Positions 38,744-42,075 of a DNA stretch of 42,075 nucleotides are shown here, piece by piece (position 1 is the stretch's first letter; each line of letters opens with the position of its first letter). A program made the position numbers and the translations under genes. Source of the stretch: a virus. Location: positions 1-42,075 of the IMG/VR virus record IMGVR_UViG_3300022223_000011. One strand, written 5' to 3'. The notes under the pieces are model-generated. The model had not been told where the DNA came from and did not search any database. It was given only the letters and a program-made list of their open reading frames with translations.

Positions 38744-39137
38744 CACACACCTCCCGCGCCTTTTTGACGGCTTCGCTATCTTGACATTCCTTTGCGTCGC
38801 AGGCAAGACAGCTTGCCTCGTCTATTGTGCAGCTTCTCTTCCTTGTCTTTGTTGCAAGTTCGTATAGCTCCTTAAATCCTGCCTTGAGGGTTTCGACTCG
38901 CTCGTTAAGTTTTGTTCTTTGTTCTCTTAATTCAAGTATCTGGTTATTCAAAAACCTGACTGCTTTAAAATTAGCGCCAGTGTCTTTACTTTCCGCCTTG
39001 AGGGCTTCGAGTTGGTCTTTATATTCACTAGTAACAATATCGCCATAGGGAATAATAAAGTGCTTTATATAAAGTTCGTCAGCTTCTTTTTTCTGTTCTT
39101 CTGTCATTTCTTTTCTAAGTTCACTTATATGCTTCAC
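38730..39137 (-). CDS. Coiled-coil protein with Cys cluster
   Basis: 135 residues. A helical coiled coil for most of its length (FLNNQILELREQRTKLNERV), then a C-terminal Cys-rich end (SCTIDEASCLACDAKECQDS) that could bind zinc. It overlaps both neighbours. Similar helix-plus-Cys plans are seen in other genes in the window, but no family is recognised. Confidence 0.62.
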   Translation of the reverse strand: MKHISELRKEMTEEQKKEADELYIKHFIIPYGDIVTSEYKDQLEALKAESKDTGANFKAVRFLNNQILELREQRTKLNERVETLKAGFKELYELATKTRKRSCTIDEASCLACDAKECQDSEAVKKAREVCGEQG

Positions 39138-39501
39138 TCTTCCCCCTTATCTCTGCCAGTGTTTCGCGGGCGAGCTTGCCGCCTATTGAATTTTTACCAC
39201 ACCACTCTCTGTCTACGTCTATTACCATTGCAACTTGATAACCTTTTTCATTTACCATATCGCTATTATCCTCAGAATATAGCGTATTAAACGCCTTTTC
39301 CGCATAAAACTCCACACACGCCAAAAGCTTCTCGTTGTCGGATTGGAGTTTTTTGATTTCACTTCTTACTATCTTCGCCCACTCCTTCCTTATCTCTTGT
39401 TGTATATCGTCGTCGATTCTCTCAAATTCTTGGCGCAAGCCCCTTCTGTTACAAATATCCTCTTCAATTTTCCCTACAATTTCTTTAACTGCATCACTCA
39501 T
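39121..39501 (-). CDS. Hypothetical protein, 126 aa
   Basis: Start at 39501 (MSDAVKEIVG), one base after the stop of the short ORF upstream and with GAGG before it; an ORF extension of four residues exists. Helical and charged (FERIDDDIQQEIRKEWAKIV) with a mixed C-terminal half. No recognisable domain. Confidence 0.62.
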   Translation of the reverse strand: MSDAVKEIVGKIEEDICNRRGLRQEFERIDDDIQQEIRKEWAKIVRSEIKKLQSDNEKLLACVEFYAEKAFNTLYSEDNSDMVNEKGYQVAMVIDVDREWCGKNSIGGKLARETLAEIRGKSEAYK

Positions 39502-39502
39502 C

Positions 39503-39640
39503 TTAAACCTCAATCATGGTGTGTTCTAGTTTTATTTTGTCGAGGGTGTGCCACGCCGTAAACATGTCGCCTGACGTGTTACGACCGCTATCGTCGTAGA
39601 AAGATTCTGCTGAAACATAGGAATGCGCCCACAAACACAT
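39503..39640 (-). CDS. Possible 45-aa protein overlapping its neighbour
   Basis: MCLWAHSYVSAESFYDDSGR begins this ORF, which ends one base before the next start. It overlaps the end of the preceding ORF for about 50 bases in another frame. The rest (MFTAWHTLDKIKLEHTMIEV) looks like protein and the exact fit to the next gene supports translation. It has no strong ribosome binding site. Confidence 0.42.
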   Translation of the reverse strand: MCLWAHSYVSAESFYDDSGRNTSGDMFTAWHTLDKIKLEHTMIEV

Positions 39641-39743
39641 ACTCATCTAAGTCTTCATCGTCTCGGTGGTCGTCATAGAGAAACACAGTCTCGCCAGCCA
39701 CACAGTTCTTTTTAATGTAGTCAAAGGTTAGTTTTTCTTTCAT
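39588..39743 (-). CDS. Hypothetical acidic protein, 51 aa
   Basis: ATG at 39743 (MKEKLTFDYIKKN) overlaps the stop of the lipoprotein gene (ATGA). The central DDHRDDEDLDEY is strongly acidic. The final residues (FLCFSRIFLRR) run through the overlap with the next ORF, and a frame change there would join it smoothly to that ORF (VGA|HSYVSAESF), so the pair could also be one gene. Confidence 0.5.
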   Translation of the reverse strand: MKEKLTFDYIKKNCVAGETVFLYDDHRDDEDLDEYVFVGAFLCFSRIFLRR

Positions 39744-40075
39744 AGTTTTTCCTTCTGTTGCTTCATGCACGGTCCGTATTTATACGAATGAACGCTCCGA
39801 GCAGTATACTCCCCATGATAGTATTCGCGCTTGCAGCACTTCATATCGCTGTAGAAATCAACACAATCTTTTTTAACGACGTCAAATATCTTACCTTGGT
39901 GCATTCCGCTCATCGATGAGGCGCTAGTCCCCCATGACTCGCCTTTTGCATGAAAACTCTTGAAGTAAGCTTGCACGCAAACGAAATGACAAAACTTTTT
40001 ATCAACGACATGGTTTATTGGTGGACGATCTAAGCAGCCAGAAAGAAAGAATAAGAATAGCATTTTAAATTTCAT
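39740..40075 (-). CDS. Cys-rich lipoprotein
   Basis: 111 residues. MKFKMLFLFFLSGC is a signal peptide with lipobox (LSGC, Cys14). The mature protein has many Cys residues (KFCHFVCVQ, KKDCVDF, KCCKREY) and is Lys/Tyr/His-rich, so disulfide bonds in the periplasm are likely. No family. The start overlaps the end of a 30-aa coiled-coil ORF. Confidence 0.65.
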   Translation of the reverse strand: MKFKMLFLFFLSGCLDRPPINHVVDKKFCHFVCVQAYFKSFHAKGESWGTSASSMSGMHQGKIFDVVKKDCVDFYSDMKCCKREYYHGEYTARSVHSYKYGPCMKQQKEKL

Positions 40076-40157
40076 TATCCCTCGCCCATAGATACCCCAG
40101 CAAGTAAGTCAGGGTGTCTTTTAGTTTTTTGTTTTCCTGTTCTAGTTTTTTAGTCAT
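40065..40157 (-). CDS. 30-aa coiled-coil peptide ORF
   Basis: MTKKLEQENKKLKDTLTYLL starts this ORF, which ends GYLWARDNEI. The heptad pattern suggests a short coiled coil with an amphipathic end. It is the first ORF after a gap with a palindromic site, and its end overlaps the lipoprotein start (ATGA...). Possibly a leader or small partner of the lipoprotein. Confidence 0.5.
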   Translation of the reverse strand: MTKKLEQENKKLKDTLTYLLGYLWARDNEI

Positions 40158-40193
40158 GAATTATTCCTTGCTAATTAGTTATTAAATCACCGG

Positions 40194-40208
40194 CATTATG
40201 CCATAATG
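40194..40208. promoter_or_regulatory. Perfect 15-base palindrome, operator-like
   Basis: CATTATG-C-CATAATG is a perfect 7+1+7 inverted repeat in the 114-base gap between the UDP-sugar dehydrogenase-like gene and the small gene string. On the minus strand it contains CATAAT, which could be a -10 element, so a repressor bound here could control the genes from 40157 leftward. Confidence 0.4.
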
Positions 40209-40271
40209 AATTGAAAATAAAAACTAATTTTTAGTAGATAATTTAACGCAAGGTGGTTTACGTGTTATTGA

Positions 40272-41066
40272 TTACTTACTCATTGCTCGGAATTTATTAT
40301 TGTCTTTTATCGCGCCATGAATTAATTCAGAATCAGTTATTAATGAAAGTGATTCCATGTTTTCTGGGAAACATTTACCAGAATAACCTAGCCCATGATG
40401 CCCTGGAACATCTAAATGCATTGGTGAGAAAAACCCTGTAATATTTATAAGCCTCTTTACAATGTCGTAATTCGCTCCGTACCTTTTGCAAAGATCATAG
40501 AATACATTAGCATAAGTAACCTTCACAGCGCCCAAGCAGTTGTGCATATACTTACAAAGCTCTGCTTCTATATTACTTGTGAAAACATGTTTTTTCCCTG
40601 GGAACATCATTCTAATATTTGGATCGTCCTCTCCGCCACATATTACATCTAACGCAAATATATCATTAAGCGCTCGGCTCTCTGTTAAAAACTCAGGCAT
40701 GTGAATTACGTTCGCACTATGCACTCCGTTTAACAGGTCTGTCGTGCAAGGCAAAACTGTTGACCTGATAACGGCGGTCGCCCCTGGTTGCATTAACTTT
40801 AAAATGCTCACTATGTTTTCTGTACGCTGAAGGCGGTTACTGTTATCCGTTAAAACAGGAACACAAATAAAAACATAATCACATTCCTTGATATATTTTT
40901 CGTTGTTATACCCCTTATCAGGGTCATGTAAAAGCAACTCAAAATTATTCCAGAACTGACTCTCGACAGACGTCTTCCAAAATGATTCTTCTTTTTTCAT
41001 GCAATGTTGAAAAAAAGTTTTCAAGGCTCCGCCAACTGTTCCAACACCAGCTATTCCAACCTTCAT
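40272..41066 (-). CDS. UDP-glucose/GDP-mannose dehydrogenase-like protein
   Basis: 264 residues. GIAGVGTVGG (4-13) is the NAD-binding Rossmann loop. VFICVPVLTD, RSTVLPCTTD, MPEFLTES and AELCKYMHN (Lys172, Asn176) follow the family order, and GLGYSGKCFPEN carries the catalytic Cys232. Family members oxidise NDP-sugars to uronic acids and have 390-450 residues; this one stops after the catalytic loop and lacks the C-terminal sugar-nucleotide-binding domain. It may act on a different substrate or need a partner. It lies in one unit with an epimerase-like gene and an RNA ligase. Confidence 0.8.
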   Translation of the reverse strand: MKVGIAGVGTVGGALKTFFQHCMKKEESFWKTSVESQFWNNFELLLHDPDKGYNNEKYIKECDYVFICVPVLTDNSNRLQRTENIVSILKLMQPGATAVIRSTVLPCTTDLLNGVHSANVIHMPEFLTESRALNDIFALDVICGGEDDPNIRMMFPGKKHVFTSNIEAELCKYMHNCLGAVKVTYANVFYDLCKRYGANYDIVKRLINITGFFSPMHLDVPGHHGLGYSGKCFPENMESLSLITDSELIHGAIKDNNKFRAMSK

Positions 41067-41779
41067 TTTAAGTCCCCTAAAAATATTTCGTGGTTCTTGT
41101 TGAATATTTCTTGATCCATGTACAGTCCGCTCCTATGGTCCGGTCTCACATATTTTGCAAGAAAATTGACCCCGTTTTTGTCCTCATATCTGTACACAAG
41201 TCCTTCTGATTTATCTGCCCCGTGTTTATTATATCCGTCTAGTATCTCCATTGCCGTACTGATGCTTACTGGTTGCCCATACAGCAACAGCCTGGGCATT
41301 ATAAATTCAGAGTCAATCCTTTCGACAAAATCATGAATCACTAGTCTTTTGTTATTTTTATTAAATATATCAAATGCTACAAAAGGTTCATGTTTTAACT
41401 CGTATTTTGTTGTGTGAACTTGCAACAGCCATTCTGCGCAAATCCTCTCTCCCTCTTTTAGAACTCTCTTAAACCTTTCGGTGTTAAAAATAACCCAATC
41501 ATGAAATATTCGATGTTGTTTATATGGCGAAGTAATGGCCAAGTATCCGGCCCTCGTCAATGGCAATAGCTCACCATTGGCCAGTGCGACCGAAACACAA
41601 CTGCCATCTAACTTTTCTTGAACAACTACATTATCTGTCTTGTTCTTGAGCTTCTCGGTTAACATCTTTACTTGGCCCATGGTGATTCTTTTATCACCTA
41701 TATCCGCCCTACTACCTGGAAGGTGAGGTATGCTACCATAAGCTTTTCTTTGAAGCGGTTTCGATCTATTACTGTCCAT
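41063..41779 (-). CDS. RNA ligase (nucleotidyltransferase)
   Basis: 238 residues. YGSIPHLPGSR near the start is a known feature of one phage and bacterial RNA ligase family. The catalytic motif I is EKLDGS with Lys56, motif III has AEW (115-117), motif IIIa is FVAFDIF (133-139), motif IV EGLVYR (192-197) and motif V AKYVR (208-212). All are present, so it is likely active. It seals RNA breaks, for example to repair tRNA cut by a host defence nuclease. No polynucleotide kinase is nearby; the HAD-like protein at 5.2 kb could supply a phosphatase activity, but this is a guess. Start ATG at 41779 overlaps the epimerase stop. Confidence 0.85.
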   Translation of the reverse strand: MDSNRSKPLQRKAYGSIPHLPGSRADIGDKRITMGQVKMLTEKLKNKTDNVVVQEKLDGSCVSVALANGELLPLTRAGYLAITSPYKQHRIFHDWVIFNTERFKRVLKEGERICAEWLLQVHTTKYELKHEPFVAFDIFNKNNKRLVIHDFVERIDSEFIMPRLLLYGQPVSISTAMEILDGYNKHGADKSEGLVYRYEDKNGVNFLAKYVRPDHRSGLYMDQEIFNKNHEIFLGDLK

Positions 41780-42075
41780 GCCCAAACCTTTTAAACCATT
41801 TAATTGTATTCACTACTTGCTTATCTGGGTTTATTAAATCAGTTTCCTTATAAAAATCACCTAGTAAATTCTGCATTGTAAAATTAGAACCAAATGCCGC
41901 AATAACGTCTGACTTCCTTGGTCCAGTGAATTTTATTCCAGCTTTGTTTTCGTAAATATCGTTAACCAGTTCGGCTACTCTGTAGATGGAAACCATGTTA
42001 CCTGTGCAAACATTAAACGCTCTTTCACTGCTAGACATATAAAGAAGCCTAGAGATAACCTCGGCAACTAAATAC
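41769..42075 (-). CDS. NAD-dependent epimerase/dehydratase, partial
   Basis: The C-terminal ~101 residues of a gene that continues beyond the right edge; the frame is open to the window end, so the ATG at 42038 is probably internal. FNVCTGNMVSIYRVAELVND matches the NVGtGxxxSixelaxxi segment of extended short-chain dehydrogenases, such as UDP-glucose 4-epimerase or dTDP-glucose dehydratase families. It acts on NDP-sugars and with the neighbouring dehydrogenase-like gene suggests sugar-nucleotide synthesis. The catalytic domain is outside the window. Confidence 0.75.
   Translation of the reverse strand, partial: YLVAEVISRLLYMSSSERAFNVCTGNMVSIYRVAELVNDIYENKAGIKFTGPRKSDVIAAFGSNFTMQNLLGDFYKETDLINPDKQVVNTIKWFKRFGHGQ

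Noticed and set aside
1-42075. tRNA genes
   Set aside because: No cloverleaf with a GTTC-type T arm was found by eye on either strand. A tRNA search program could still find an atypical one.

Overview
The window looks like part of a tailed phage genome (siphovirus-type Caudoviricetes), probably assembled from an environmental sample. It is AT-rich and very densely packed, and almost every gene lies on the minus strand with ATGA-type or 1-20 base overlaps. Terminase, portal, capsid, tail-tube, tape-measure and tail-fibre genes are recognisable in the usual order, read from high to low coordinates. Head genes are of Mu-like or lambdoid type (DUF935 portal fused to a MuF domain, protease/scaffold, gpG-like morphogenesis protein). 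Several lipobox lipoproteins and an M15-type endolysin suggest a Gram-negative host, but nothing identifies the host. No integrase, DNA polymerase or tRNA was found in the window, so the lifestyle is undecided.

Layout in the direction of transcription, right to left. (1) 42.1-40.3 kb: sugar-nucleotide genes (partial NAD-dependent epimerase, short UDP-sugar dehydrogenase-like protein) with an RNA ligase between them. (2) 40.2-36.4 kb: a run of very small genes, including lipoproteins, single-TM peptides and an XRE-type regulator. (3) 36.3-32.2 kb: ParB-like protein, C5-cytosine methyltransferase, small terminase, N4/N6 methyltransferase and large terminase. (4) 32.2-22.2 kb: portal-MuF, protease/scaffold, decoration protein, major capsid (followed by a good intrinsic terminator), connectors, a DUF115/Maf-like glycosyltransferase and the tail tube. 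(5) 22.2-16.6 kb: tail assembly chaperones with a -1 frameshift, tape measure, distal tail and hub proteins (the hub is apparently split by a one-base frameshift) and fibre proteins. (6) 16.6-11.5 kb: a glycan cassette (radical SAM/SPASM, cytidylyltransferase-GT2 fusion, NeuB-like synthase, zinc-ribbon methyltransferase with TPRs). (7) 11.5-10.9 kb: a small membrane protein and a lipoprotein resembling a spanin pair. (8) 10.8-8.4 kb: the most unusual region, a chain of translationally coupled tiny genes made of x-x-Ser-Leu tetrapeptide repeats, interrupted by a DUF6745-like gene. (9) 8.3-4.1 kb: Dam-type methyltransferase, many small early-type genes, Gp157, a HAD-like phosphatase and RecT. 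(10) 4.1-3.0 kb: a plus-strand insert with a structured-RNA candidate and an HNH endonuclease, next to two minus-strand terminators. (11) 3.0 kb to the start: an unknown protein, the endolysin and small genes including HNH-like ones.

The points most worth pursuing are the SL-repeat/DUF6745 array, the RNA-HNH element on the opposite strand, and a phage-encoded nonulosonic-acid-like glycan pathway that may decorate the virion or the host surface. Function calls rest on motif recognition by eye. No database search was run.
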